The notes beneath the pieces were generated by a model. It ran no database searches, was not told where the DNA came from, and saw only the letters and a program-made list of their open reading frames with translations. 64,000 bases of DNA, taken from positions 8,990,001-9,054,000 of the forward strand of contig NZ_CP187232.1 of NCBI RefSeq assembly GCF_049674955.1, in the 5' to 3' direction. A program made the translations under genes and the position numbers. Shown in pieces: positions 40,155 to 49,215 of this stretch (the stretch's first letter is position 1; each line of letters starts with the position of its first letter). The DNA is from Sphaerisporangium viridialbum. GTDB lineage: Bacteria; Actinomycetota; Actinomycetes; Streptosporangiales; Streptosporangiaceae.

Positions 40155-41017
40155 TGGATCAGCGACCTGACCTCACCGCCGCCGCGCCCGAGGGCGCCGT
40201 GGCGCCCTCCTCGCCGACCGCGGACGAGCACGGGCACGACCATGTCCTGTACTCCGTCGAGGACGGCGTCGCCACGATCACGCTGAACCGCCCGGACGCC
40301 ATGAACGCGCTGACCATCCTGATGAAGGCCGCCCTGCTGAAGGCGCTGGAGCGGGCCCGCGACGACGCCGGCGCGCGGGCGGTGCTGCTGACGGGCGCAG
40401 GGCGCGGGTTCTGCGCGGGGCAGGACCTGCGGGAGCACGCGGACAACCTGGACGCCGGGGTGGGCCTCGACAACACCGTCCGCGCCCACTACAACCCGAT
40501 CATCCTGACGATCACGGGGATGGGCAAGCCGGTGATCGCCGCCGTCAACGGCATCGCCGCCGGCGCGGGCGCCTCGCTGGCCTTCGCCTGCGACTTCCGG
40601 GTCGTGGCGGACGGCGCCAAGTTCGCCATGGCCTTCAGCGGTATCGGCCTCGCCCCCGACTCCGGTGCCTCCTGGACGCTCCCGAGGCTCGTCGGCCCGG
40701 CCAGGGCGCGCGAGCTGCTGGTGCTGGGCGAGCCCGTGGGGGCCGCGAGGGCGCTGGAGCTGGGCATGGTGACCTCAGTGGTCCCCGCTGGGGAGCTGAC
40801 CGCCCGTGCGCGCGAGCTGGCCGTACGGCTGGCACAGGGCCCGACGGTGGCCTACGGGGCGATCAAGCAGGCGCTCGACTTCTCGGCCGCGCACTCCCTG
40901 GAGGACTCTCTGGAGGTCGAGGCCGACCTCCAGGACGCCTGCGCCAAGTCGGAGGACCACCACAACGCCACCAGGGCCTTCCTCGCCAAGGAGCGTCCCG
41001 TCTTCGAGGGCCGCTGA
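40154..41017 (+). CDS. enoyl-CoA hydratase/isomerase, PaaG-like
   Basis: A 287-residue crotonase-fold enzyme. It has DGVATITLNRPDAMNAL near residue 38, the CoA/oxyanion segment GAGRGFCAGQDL near residue 81, IAAGAGASLAFACDFRV near residue 133 and GLAPDSGASWTLPRLVG near residue 157. The PDSG-x-W feature is typical of PaaG, the ring-oxepin isomerase of phenylacetate breakdown. The rest of the paa pathway is not here. The first 30 residues are an extra polar extension. It is translationally coupled to paaX by TGATG. Confidence 0.87.
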   Translation: MDQRPDLTAAAPEGAVAPSSPTADEHGHDHVLYSVEDGVATITLNRPDAMNALTILMKAALLKALERARDDAGARAVLLTGAGRGFCAGQDLREHADNLDAGVGLDNTVRAHYNPIILTITGMGKPVIAAVNGIAAGAGASLAFACDFRVVADGAKFAMAFSGIGLAPDSGASWTLPRLVGPARARELLVLGEPVGAARALELGMVTSVVPAGELTARARELAVRLAQGPTVAYGAIKQALDFSAAHSLEDSLEVEADLQDACAKSEDHHNATRAFLAKERPVFEGR

Positions 41018-41023
41018 CGGCCG

Positions 41024-41581
41024 TCAGGCGACGCGGTCGCGCACCCAGCACTCGGCCAGGTGGTCGTTGACCAGGCCGATCGCCTGCATCAGGGCGTAGG
41101 CCGTGGTCGGGCCGACGAAGCGGAAGCCGTGACGCTTCAGATCCTTGGCCAGGGCCTTGGAGGCCGCCGACGTCGCCGGAACGTCGGCGAGCGACTTCGG
41201 CACGGGCGCGGCCGGGTCGGCGTACCGCCACACCAGCTCGGAGACGCCTCCGGGCAGCTCGACCGCGGCACGGGCGTTGGCGATCGCCGCCTCGATCTTG
41301 GCCCGGTTGCGGATGATCCCGGCGTCGGCCAGCAGCCGCTCGACGTCGGACTCGCCGAACGCGGCGACGGCGGCGACCGAGAAGCCGGCGAAGGCCTCGC
41401 GGAAATTCTCACGCTTGCGCAGGATCGTCAGCCAGGACAGGCCCGACTGGAACGCCTCCAGGGTCAGCCGCTCGAACACCAGGTCGTCGCCGCGGACCGG
41501 CCGCCCCCACTCTTCGTCGTGGTAGCGGATGTAGTCGGGCGCGGTGGTCACCCAGCCGCATCGCACAAGCTCAGGGGTCAC
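41024..41581 (-). CDS. tag: DNA-3-methyladenine glycosylase I
   Basis: A 185-residue base-excision repair enzyme that removes 3-methyladenine. The family zinc site is visible as an N-terminal Cys (RCGW), His in RYHDEEWG, and NDHLAECW near the C-terminus. The catalytic region FERLTLEAFQSGLSWLTILRKR, cited in part, also matches. GTG at 41581 gives the standard length. Gene order with DUF3117 and a DivIVA-like gene resembles M. tuberculosis Rv1209-Rv1211. Confidence 0.93.
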   Translation of the reverse strand: MTPELVRCGWVTTAPDYIRYHDEEWGRPVRGDDLVFERLTLEAFQSGLSWLTILRKRENFREAFAGFSVAAVAAFGESDVERLLADAGIIRNRAKIEAAIANARAAVELPGGVSELVWRYADPAAPVPKSLADVPATSAASKALAKDLKRHGFRFVGPTTAYALMQAIGLVNDHLAECWVRDRVA

Positions 41582-41636
41582 AGCTACCGAGGTTACAAGC
41601 CGGCGGGCGAAGCCCCGCACGCCGCGGGCGAGCGGG

Positions 41637-42353
41637 TCACCGGGTCAGCGGGCCTCTTCCGCCGGAGGACTCCGGGGAGGACTCCTTCGCCGGCTCGCCG
41701 GAGGCATCCTTGGAGGGCTCCTTCGAGGACTCTGAGGAGGGCTCTGAGGAGGGCTCTGAGGAGCTCTGCTTTGGGGTGTCCGCCTTCCCGGTGGAGCCGG
41801 TCTCGCGGGCCGCGTCCGACGAGCCGAGCGGGCCGGGGTCCTCGGCGGGCAGGCCGGGCAGGCCGGGGGCAGGGGTGATGGCGTCGAAGAGGTTCTGGTG
41901 CGTCCCGGCGGCCACCCCCTCGCCGAGCGGGTGCTCCGCCGTCGCGAAGGGCCCTGAGGCGAGCCCCTGCTCCGTCGCGGGCTCGGACGAGCCGGGCACC
42001 CAGGACGGCCGCGCGTACGACTCCTGGCGGGCCTGCAGGCGCCCCGCGAGCAGCTCGGCGACGCGCTGCTCCAGCACGGCGATGTGGGTGTCCCGCTCGC
42101 CGAGTGCCGTCGCGGCCCGCTGCAACGTCTCGTCGACGCTCTGGGTGTGGTAGCCCACGAGGCTCACCGGAAGCTGCAGCGCCATGAAGTCGACGGCCGT
42201 CAGCTGCCCGGGCTCGGGAAGGTCCAGCGGCGGCACGTCGGGGGCGAACTCCGTCAGCTCGCCACCGCGCCCCTGCGAGACCAGCACCACGCAGAACAGT
42301 ACGGCGAGCGCGGCGACGGCGAGTAGGACCAGCACATACGAATCGTGCCACAT
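41637..42353 (-). CDS. DivIVA-domain-like membrane protein
   Basis: A 238-residue protein with an N-terminal membrane helix (YVLVLLAVAALAVLFCVVLV) and a short DivIVA-like segment (LPVSLVGYHTQSVDETLQRAATALGERDTHIAVLEQRVAELL, residues about 60-102, cited in parts) predicted to be coiled coil. A Ser/Glu/Pro-rich tail contains several SSEPSSE repeats. DivIVA proteins mark curved or growing membrane; the actual role here is unknown. Confidence 0.75.
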   Translation of the reverse strand: MWHDSYVLVLLAVAALAVLFCVVLVSQGRGGELTEFAPDVPPLDLPEPGQLTAVDFMALQLPVSLVGYHTQSVDETLQRAATALGERDTHIAVLEQRVAELLAGRLQARQESYARPSWVPGSSEPATEQGLASGPFATAEHPLGEGVAAGTHQNLFDAITPAPGLPGLPAEDPGPLGSSDAARETGSTGKADTPKQSSSEPSSEPSSESSKEPSKDASGEPAKESSPESSGGRGPLTR

Positions 42354-42453
42354 CGGTGCCTTTGAGCGCGCCTAGTTGACCCGGCGCCTTGATCCGCACC
42401 GTGCCTGGGACCGACGTGACGACCCCGTGCCCGGCATGTGGCACGATCGGCGC

Positions 42454-42738
42454 ATGACGCCCGTGCTCGTGACCGGCCCCGACCGGCCCCTCGACGCCTC
42501 CTGGGTCGAGGCGGGCTCGGCCGCCGAGGTCGAGTGGCACGCCCGCGCCGGCCGTACGGTCGTGGTGACCCTGTCGGGGGACGAGACCACGCAGCTCGCG
42601 ACGGCGGCGGTGTTCGCCTGGCTCGGAGCCCGCGTGTTCCGCACCGACCACCAGGAGCAGGTGCGGCTCGCGATCGACATGACCGAGGCGCTGGCCGGCA
42701 GGAGGCCCCCCGCGCTAGCCCGCCGCGGCCTCGCCTAG
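42454..42738 (+). CDS. dihydropteroate-synthase-like C-terminal fragment
   Basis: A 94-residue protein whose second half (TTQLATAAVFAWLGARVFRTDHQEQVRLAIDMTEALAGRRPPALARRGLA, seen in parts) resembles the last helix and tail of actinobacterial dihydropteroate synthases, where ARVFRxH and RPPAxxRRGLA are typical. The pterin and sulfonamide sites that lie upstream in a real enzyme are absent, so it cannot be a folate enzyme. From memory, folP2 occupies this place in mycobacteria. Its last 24 bp overlap the convergent LOG gene. Confidence 0.55.
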   Translation: MTPVLVTGPDRPLDASWVEAGSAAEVEWHARAGRTVVVTLSGDETTQLATAAVFAWLGARVFRTDHQEQVRLAIDMTEALAGRRPPALARRGLA

Positions 42739-43308
42739 CTCCTCGGCGTTGGGAGTCAGGAGGCGGCCCGGCCTCTCCAGGTGGTGCAGCGCCTCCTCGA
42801 CCGTGGTGGTCCAGGAGATCGCGTCGAAGACGTCCGGACGGGTGAACCCCTGCTCGTACATGCCGTCGACGAGCCGGCGCAGCGGGGCGTACAGGCCCCA
42901 GGGGTCGAGGATGACCAGCGGCTTGTCGTGCAGGCCGAGCGTGCGCGAGGTCCAGATCTCGAAGAGCTCCTCCAGCGTGCCGATGCCGCCGGGCAGCACC
43001 AGGAACGCGTCGGACCTGGCGTCCATGATGCCCTTACGCTCACGCATGCCGTCCGTGATGATCAGCTCGTCCGAGTCGGTGTCGGCGATCTCCATGTCGA
43101 CCAGCGCCTGAGGCATCACGCCGACCGTGCGCCCGCCCGCCGCCCGCGCGGCACGGGTCACCGCGCCCATGCAGGACACCACGGCGCCGCCGCTGACGAG
43201 CGTGTGCCCCCGCCGGCCCAGCTCCGTGCCGACCTCGGTGGCGAGGTCGAGGTACTTGCCGTCGATCTTCTGGCTGGAGGAACAGAACACGCAGATCGCC
43301 ATATCCAC
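42715..43308 (-). CDS. LOG-family (TIGR00730) nucleotide phosphoribohydrolase-like protein
   Basis: A 197-residue Rossmann-fold protein of the cytokinin riboside 5'-monophosphate phosphoribohydrolase (LOG) family. It has CVFCSSSQKIDGKYLDLA at the N-terminus, SGGAVVSCMGAV near residue 40 and the catalytic PGGIGTLEELFE near residue 107. In bacteria these enzymes hydrolyse AMP-like nucleotides to base and ribose phosphate; the physiological role is unclear. GTG at 43308 has AGGG upstream. A second paralogue lies at 52139-52927. Confidence 0.9.
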   Translation of the reverse strand: MDMAICVFCSSSQKIDGKYLDLATEVGTELGRRGHTLVSGGAVVSCMGAVTRAARAAGGRTVGVMPQALVDMEIADTDSDELIITDGMRERKGIMDARSDAFLVLPGGIGTLEELFEIWTSRTLGLHDKPLVILDPWGLYAPLRRLVDGMYEQGFTRPDVFDAISWTTTVEEALHHLERPGRLLTPNAEELGEAAAG

Positions 43309-43373
43309 GCCGGTAACCCTACACAGACCGTCCCGTCCGGAAAGGGGCGGCGACCGATCACACGTCCCCCGCT

Positions 43374-46300
43374 TCAGCCGCCGCGCAGTTCGCGGAGGAG
43401 GGCGGCGCCGCGATTCTCCAGGTGCCGCAGGCCGAGGCGCCGGTGCGTGTCCCGGTCCGCCTCCGCGTGGTAGAGAGCACCGGCGGTGTCGCCCATCGCG
43501 CGCTTCAGCCTGGCGACGACGTCGTGCAGGGCGCCCCACGAGACGCAGCCCGTGCCGAGCGTCACCAGCTCGCCGGCGATGGGCTCCAGCTCTGCCAGCA
43601 GGCAGTAGGGGTCGGGACGGCTGATCCTGGTGGCGACGAGGCCCCACTGCCAGGTCACGAACTGCCATGACCAGTCCCGCTCCGCCTTGACACCCCAGCG
43701 GTCGATCAGCCGGTGCGCCAGCGCCTCCTCCCCGGCCTCGACCGCGGCGAGCACGGCGGTCGGCCGCAGCAGCCGGTTGGAGTCGTCGGCGCCGGCGTCG
43801 ACCAGTCCCCGCACGTGCGCGCCCTGCCGTCCCCGGCACCAGTCGGAGAAGAACGCGTAGATCAGCTTGAGGGGGTCGGCTCCCCACAGGCTGGTGCGGC
43901 GGTAGCTGCCGGTGCCCATCGCGGCCAGCCGGTCGGCCTCCGGCCAGTCGCCGCCGAGCATGGCCCGGCCGACCGCGGCGAAGGTCACCTGCGCCTCGAT
44001 CTCGGGCATCCGGACCTCGGCGGTCATCCGCAGGCAGCGCGCCAGCTCGGCGTCGTAGTCGGCGAGCCGGCCCGCCCGCAGGAGCGCAGGCATCCGGTGC
44101 AGGCGGGCGATGATCTCGGTGACACGGGGCAGGCCCGGGAGCGTCAGGATCTCCTCTGCCGCCCGGTGGTGCTCCTCGTCGTGCTCGGGCGTCCACGCGG
44201 TGATGACGAAGTTGTTGAGCGTGCGTGCCAGCAGCCTCGGGTCGCCGATCCCGCGCGCCAGCTCGACGGCCTCCGCCGCGTGCCGCCGCCCCTCGTCGCG
44301 GCGTTCTCCGTAGTACAGCTCCACCCCGAGCGTGCCGAGCAGTTCGGCGCGCCGGGACGCGAGCCCGGGGGCCAGCCTGGCGAGCTGATCCTCCAGCACG
44401 CCCACCATGCCCTGGTCCACGACTCCGTAGGAACGCCAGTTCCACAGCGTGACCCCGCCGAACACCGTCGCGGCCTCGATCACGGCGGCGTCGTCGCCCA
44501 GGCGGGTGGCCAGCGTCACGGCCTCGTCCAGTGCGGCGCGGGCCCCGAGCACGTTCCCGGTCACCCGGCGCGCACGGCCGAGCTCGATCAGGAGCGTGCG
44601 GCGGGTCGAGACGGAGTCCGGCGCGGACGGGTCGAGCGAGGCGAGCGCCTGCTCCCAGAACATGACCGCCTCGTCGTAGGCGAGCCGGTCGGCGGCCTGC
44701 CTGGCCGCCTGGGCCGCGTACGACGTCGCCTTCTCCGAGTAGCCGACCCGCGCGGCCATCCCGAAGTGGTGGGCCAGCACCGGCAGCCGCGAGGCCATGT
44801 CCCCCCGGGCGAGGGTCTCGATCGCCTCGCCGACCCGGCCGTGGAGCTGCGCCCGCTGCAGCCGGCTCAGCCTGGCGTACAGCGCCTCCCTGACCAGGGC
44901 GTGCGAGAAGCGGTAGTCCCACCCGCCGTCGACCTCGATGAGGAGCCCGGTGGCGACCGCGGGCTCAAGCAGCATCATCAGCCGTGCGCCGCCGATGCCC
45001 GTGGCGGTCTCCAGCACGGCCGAGTCGACATCCCTGCCGATCACGGCGGCGGCCCGCAGCAGGGTCTGGGAGTCCTCGGGCAGGCGTGACACGCGCTGGG
45101 TGATGACGTCGCTGACGCCGTCGGGCACCGCGAGCGAGACCACGTCCTCCACGGCCACCTGGTCGAGAGAGTGGACGCTGGCCAGCAGGCGCAGCAGCTC
45201 GCCGAGGAAGAACGGGTTGCCGCCGGTGCGGTCGCGCAGGGCGTCCGCGAGTTCCGGGCTGGCGGCCGCCTGGTCGACGTCGTCCAGGTAGTCGGCGATC
45301 TGCTCGGAGGTGAGCGCGGTGACGCCCATCCTCTCGGTACCGCGCTGCCGGGTCAGCTCGCCGAGGGCGTCGGCCAGAGGCTCTGGGGCCCTGCCGGACT
45401 CCGGGCGCATGGTCACGAGCACGAGCAGCGGCATCCGGTGCAGATCCCCGCCGAGGAACGTCAGCAGTTTCAGGGACGCGGCGTCGGCCCAGTGGACGTC
45501 GTCCATGAGGATCAGCGCGGGCGTCGTGGCCGTCAGCAGCCCGAGCGTCTTGGCAACGGCGTCGTAGAGCAGGAACCGCGCCGTGTCCGGGTCGGCCGTG
45601 TCGGCCGCACGGTCGGCGCCCGACAGCGAGGCGACGACCTTCGACGGCTCACCGGAGCCCGTGCCGTCCAGCTCCTGGAGCGCGTGGAGCCACGGCCAGA
45701 ACGCGGGGACGCCGCTGCCCTCGGCGCACCGGCTCCAGGCCACGGTGATGCCCCGCTCGGCGGCGAGCCCCGCGGCCGCCTCGGCCAGCCGGGTCTTGCC
45801 GATGCCCGACTCACCGCTGACCAGGAGCACCCCGCCGGTCCCGCGCCCGAGGTCGTCCAGCCGCTCCCTGATGCGGCGCAGATAGGGTTCGCGGCCGACG
45901 AGCCTCGGCGGGCGCCGGCCGCCCGCACCCGGCTCCGGTTCTCCGGCCGCGGGCGCCGGGGGCGTGGAGCCCTCCTCCTGCCCTGCCCCCTGGGTCCGGC
46001 CGGCAGGGGAAACGCGGACGGCGGACGCGCCGGCCGGGGCCGCCGCGGACGGCCAGGTGCCGGCGAGCGTCTCGTCCTGTTCGAGGATCGCCCGTTCGAG
46101 GCGGCGCAGCTCCGGGCTCGGGACCAGCCCGAGCTCCTCACCGAGCATGACGCGGCAGCGCTGGTAGCTGGCCAGCGCCTCGGCTTGCCGGTGCCCGACG
46201 TACAGGGCGCGCATGAGCAGCGCCCACAGTCCCTCCCGGTAGGGGTCGTGCTGCAGCAGGCGCTCGGCCTCGACCGCCGCCTCGGCGTGCCGTCCCATGG

Positions 46301-46931
46301 CCAGCCACGCCTCCGCCCGGACCGTCAGCGCCGACAGCCGGACCTCGGCGAGCCGGGCCGCGGTCGCCCGTGCGAAGGCGTCGTCGGGGAAGTCGGCGAG
46401 CGGCTCACCCCGCCAGGAGCTCAGTGCCGGGTCGAGGACGCGATCGACGTCCTCCGGCCTGCCCTCCGCGAGGGCGGCGTGCGCCGCCTCGGCGGCCCGG
46501 GTGAAGCGGTTGGCGTCGAGCCGGTCGGGGGCGATGTCGAGCAGGTAGCCCGGCTCCCGGGTGCGCAGGACGCGGGCGGGGGAACGGGGGCTGCGCCAGG
46601 GTTCGAGGACCCTGCGCAGTTGTGAGATGTACGCCTGGAGCGTGCCGGTGGCGCTGGATGGAAGCTCGTTCGTCCACAGCCGGTCGATGAGCTGGTCGAG
46701 GGGGACGACGTGCGGCGCGCTCAGCGTGAGCAGCGCCAGCACGGCACGCTGCTTGCGGGAACCGAGGTCGAGGACCGTTCCAGCGCCGTCCACGACCTCC
46801 AGCGGTCCGAGGATCCGGAAGTCCAGATCGTGCGCGGCGCCCGCGTCGTCCGGCACGCCGGTTCTGCTCACTCTGACGGCTCCGTCCATCTCGATCGCCG
46901 GGCTCAGGATGACGCCGAGGGCCGCCTCCAT
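43374..46931 (-). CDS. AfsR/SARP-family transcriptional regulator with ATPase and TPR domains
   Basis: A 1185-residue pathway-type regulator. Residues about 37-135 form the OmpR-like winged helix (LDFRILGPLEVVDGAG, TLQAYISQLRRVLE) and about 140-290 the bacterial transcriptional-activator domain (RHAEAAVEAERLLQHDP). A STAND-like ATPase follows, with Walker A SGESGIGKT near residue 375 and Walker B LILMDDVHWAD near 475. Helical TPR-like repeats run to the end. SARPs activate biosynthetic genes by binding 11-bp-periodic repeats; such repeats occur at 49106-49132. Its ATG overlaps the GNAT stop (TGATG). Confidence 0.92.
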   Translation of the reverse strand: MEAALGVILSPAIEMDGAVRVSRTGVPDDAGAAHDLDFRILGPLEVVDGAGTVLDLGSRKQRAVLALLTLSAPHVVPLDQLIDRLWTNELPSSATGTLQAYISQLRRVLEPWRSPRSPARVLRTREPGYLLDIAPDRLDANRFTRAAEAAHAALAEGRPEDVDRVLDPALSSWRGEPLADFPDDAFARATAARLAEVRLSALTVRAEAWLAMGRHAEAAVEAERLLQHDPYREGLWALLMRALYVGHRQAEALASYQRCRVMLGEELGLVPSPELRRLERAILEQDETLAGTWPSAAAPAGASAVRVSPAGRTQGAGQEEGSTPPAPAAGEPEPGAGGRRPPRLVGREPYLRRIRERLDDLGRGTGGVLLVSGESGIGKTRLAEAAAGLAAERGITVAWSRCAEGSGVPAFWPWLHALQELDGTGSGEPSKVVASLSGADRAADTADPDTARFLLYDAVAKTLGLLTATTPALILMDDVHWADAASLKLLTFLGGDLHRMPLLVLVTMRPESGRAPEPLADALGELTRQRGTERMGVTALTSEQIADYLDDVDQAAASPELADALRDRTGGNPFFLGELLRLLASVHSLDQVAVEDVVSLAVPDGVSDVITQRVSRLPEDSQTLLRAAAVIGRDVDSAVLETATGIGGARLMMLLEPAVATGLLIEVDGGWDYRFSHALVREALYARLSRLQRAQLHGRVGEAIETLARGDMASRLPVLAHHFGMAARVGYSEKATSYAAQAARQAADRLAYDEAVMFWEQALASLDPSAPDSVSTRRTLLIELGRARRVTGNVLGARAALDEAVTLATRLGDDAAVIEAATVFGGVTLWNWRSYGVVDQGMVGVLEDQLARLAPGLASRRAELLGTLGVELYYGERRDEGRRHAAEAVELARGIGDPRLLARTLNNFVITAWTPEHDEEHHRAAEEILTLPGLPRVTEIIARLHRMPALLRAGRLADYDAELARCLRMTAEVRMPEIEAQVTFAAVGRAMLGGDWPEADRLAAMGTGSYRRTSLWGADPLKLIYAFFSDWCRGRQGAHVRGLVDAGADDSNRLLRPTAVLAAVEAGEEALAHRLIDRWGVKAERDWSWQFVTWQWGLVATRISRPDPYCLLAELEPIAGELVTLGTGCVSWGALHDVVARLKRAMGDTAGALYHAEADRDTHRRLGLRHLENRGAALLRELRGG

Positions 46932-47413
46932 CACAGCTCGCGGATGAGCCAGGTGACCGCCAGGGGCCCGATGCCTGGCTCATCGTACTGATAAGGCGTA
47001 CGTCCGTCGCCGGTGAAACCTGACGAGCGCAGCAGGGCCGGTAGGTCACCGGCTCCCGGCTCCGCGCGGTAGCTCACCTGCCGGACCCCGTCCGCGCGCA
47101 GTTCGGTCAGCAGTTCCCCGAGCAGCCGGCGCTCCAGCCCGAGCCCCTGGTACGGCCCGATCACGGTCAGTGCCCGCAGACGCGCCCGGTGGGCGGCCGG
47201 ATCGGTCTCGACCAGGGCCGCGGCGAGCGGCGGCGCGGCGGCGGGACCGGCCAGATCCGACAGCACGTACACGCGGCAGCGGGCGGCCGATGCCTCGCGC
47301 AGGGCGGCGGTGAGGACGGGGGCGAGGATCTGCCCACCGGCCGTGCCCGTGTGCGCCGGCACCTCGCGCAGCAGCAGGGTACTGGGCGGCCGGAACTCGG
47401 ATGGCGACGACAT
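46931..47413 (-). CDS. GNAT-like acetyltransferase
   Basis: A 160-residue protein with the acetyl-CoA-binding beta4/alpha3 pattern RALTVIGPYQGLGLERRLLGELL (cited in part; QGLGLE corresponds to Q/RxxGxG/A) and a typical C-terminal YRAEPGAGDLPALLRSSGF. The substrate is unknown. ATG at 47413 is taken; the frame continues upstream without good start signals. Its stop overlaps the SARP start, so the two are one operon, and it is divergent from the oxidoreductase gene. Confidence 0.78.
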   Translation of the reverse strand: MSSPSEFRPPSTLLLREVPAHTGTAGGQILAPVLTAALREASAARCRVYVLSDLAGPAAAPPLAAALVETDPAAHRARLRALTVIGPYQGLGLERRLLGELLTELRADGVRQVSYRAEPGAGDLPALLRSSGFTGDGRTPYQYDEPGIGPLAVTWLIREL

Positions 47414-47577
47414 GCCCGAAGGATCTCGCCCGCGGCTAGGAGGGGTCTTGGGCGTCGCTAGTGTCCCGGCCCGCCGTCCACCGGCCGGGTCAGGGCCCGC
47501 ACAAGTCGTCCGCCAGAGAAATCCAAACGCCGTGCGGGACAACTGGACCGTCAACCTCTCGTCATCAGGAGAAGATC

Positions 47578-48978
47578 ATGAGTACCGCCCGCCCGTCAGC
47601 GGACCACCTCGGCATCGACCTGTCGGGGCTGCGCAGCCAGATCTCCGGCCCCGTACTGTTCCCCGGCGAGAACGGCTTCGAGGAGGAGGCTTCCGCCTTC
47701 AACCTCGCCGTCCGGCACCACCCCGCCCTCATCGTGGCCGCCACCTGTGAGGACGACGTCGCGGCGGCGGTCCGGTTCGCGGCCGACCGCGGGCTGCCCG
47801 TCGCCGTCCAGGCCACCGGCCACGGCGCCGTCCAGGCGGCCGACGGGGCGCTGCTGATCACCACGTCGAGGATGCGCGAGCTCGACGTCGACCCCTTGGC
47901 CCGCACCGCCCGGATCGGCGCCGGCTGCACCTGGACCGAGGTGGTCGCGGCGGCGGCGGCGTACGACCTCGCCCCGCTCTGCGGCTCGGCCACCTCCGTC
48001 GGCGTGGTCGGCTTCACCCTCGGCGGCGGCGTCGGCCCGATCGCCAGGACCTTCGGTTTCGCCGCCGACCACGTGCGGGAGATCACCGTGGTGACGGCGG
48101 ACGGCATCGTGCGCACGGTCGACGCGGGGCGCGAGCCCGACCTGTTCTGGGCGCTGCGCGGCGGCAAGGGAAGCTTCGGCGTGGTGACCTCGATCACCGT
48201 CGACCTGTTCCCGGTGACCACCCTGTACGCCGGCGGGCTCTACTACGCCGCTGACGACGCGGCCCGGGTCCTGCACGCCTACCGGACCTGGACCGGCACG
48301 CTGCCGGAGGCCTCCACCACCTCGGTGGCGCTGCTCCGGCTGCCGCCGCTGCCCGAGCTGCCGCCGCAGCTGCGAGGACGGTTCGTCGTCCACCTGCGCT
48401 TCGCCCACCTCGGAGACGCCCAGGAGGCGAAGGGCTTGCTGGCCCCCATGCGCGCCGTGGCCGAGCCCGTGCTCGACACCATCGGGCACCTCCCCTACAC
48501 CGCGATCGACTCCATCCACAACGACCCGGTCGCCCCGATGCCGGTCTGCGAGCGCGGCGCCTCGCTCCGCGAGCTGACCGAGGACACGGTGGAGGCGCTG
48601 CTGGCCGTCGCCGGCCCCTCGGCGGAGATCCCGCTGGCCGTCGTGGAACTGCGGCAGCTCGGCGGCGCGCTGGCCCGCGGGCCCAAGGAGCCGAACGCGG
48701 TCGGCGGGCGCGACGCCGCCTTCTCCCTGCTGGTCATCGGCGCACCGGTCCCCGAGCTGATGGAGACGGTCGTACCGGCGAGCGTCCAGGCGGTGATCGG
48801 CGCCCTCGCCCCTTGGTCGGCGGGCGGCGCGCTGATCAACTTCCAGGGCGGCGACCTCGCTCCGGAGCGGATCTCCCGGGCCTGGCCGGAGCCGGTGCTG
48901 CGCAAGCTGGTGGAGCTGAAGGGGTTGTACGACCCGGCGGGCCTCTTCCGCTTCGGCCACGTGGTGCCGCGCGGCTGA
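47578..48978 (+). CDS. FAD-linked oxidoreductase, berberine-bridge-enzyme-like
   Basis: A 466-residue PCMH-type flavoprotein. The FAD-linking His lies in VQATGHGAV near residue 82, the FAD domain continues with GFTLGGGVGPIARTFG near residue 148, and the C-terminus DPAGLFRFGHVVP is of BBE type. The second covalent Cys of bicovalent BBEs (GSCPTVG-like) reads GSATSVG, so FAD should be attached once. Such enzymes oxidise specialised metabolites. AGGAGAAGATC precedes the ATG. It heads the plus-strand genes of the putative cluster. Confidence 0.9.
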   Translation: MSTARPSADHLGIDLSGLRSQISGPVLFPGENGFEEEASAFNLAVRHHPALIVAATCEDDVAAAVRFAADRGLPVAVQATGHGAVQAADGALLITTSRMRELDVDPLARTARIGAGCTWTEVVAAAAAYDLAPLCGSATSVGVVGFTLGGGVGPIARTFGFAADHVREITVVTADGIVRTVDAGREPDLFWALRGGKGSFGVVTSITVDLFPVTTLYAGGLYYAADDAARVLHAYRTWTGTLPEASTTSVALLRLPPLPELPPQLRGRFVVHLRFAHLGDAQEAKGLLAPMRAVAEPVLDTIGHLPYTAIDSIHNDPVAPMPVCERGASLRELTEDTVEALLAVAGPSAEIPLAVVELRQLGGALARGPKEPNAVGGRDAAFSLLVIGAPVPELMETVVPASVQAVIGALAPWSAGGALINFQGGDLAPERISRAWPEPVLRKLVELKGLYDPAGLFRFGHVVPRG

Positions 48979-48998
48979 GCCTGATCTCGCGTATCCGG

Positions 48999-49019
48999 AC
49001 GGCCCGTCACAGGGGCCGT
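48999..49019 (+). terminator. hairpin after the BBE-like gene
   Basis: ACGGCCC and GGGCCGT form a 7-bp stem with a 7-nt loop, 20 bp after the oxidoreductase stop. It would partly separate that gene from the chimeric gene downstream. Confidence 0.55.
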
Positions 49020-49105
49020 ACGGACGGCTCTGGCACGACGCGAGGGAGTGCGTCGATCTCTGCGGGTGTGGGGCGGGACCGGCCACACCTGCCGGGCAGT
49101 TGGCT

Positions 49106-49132
49106 CACAAGTCTCTGCAAGCCTCCTGCAAG
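49106..49132 (+). promoter_or_regulatory. SARP-type direct repeats upstream of the chimeric gene
   Basis: TGCAAGC at 49116 and TGCAAGT at 49127 are heptamers with an exact 11-bp period. A third related copy, CACAAG at 49106, is one helical turn upstream (10 bp). This matches the known layout of SARP binding sites, 84 bp before the chimera start codon. Confidence 0.5.
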
Positions 49133-49215
49133 TCACCTATTTCACTCTTTGGCAAAACGTGAGGGATCTTACAAACTCTCGTCACCTACGCGATCTTGGT
49201 AGGAAAGAGGACGAA

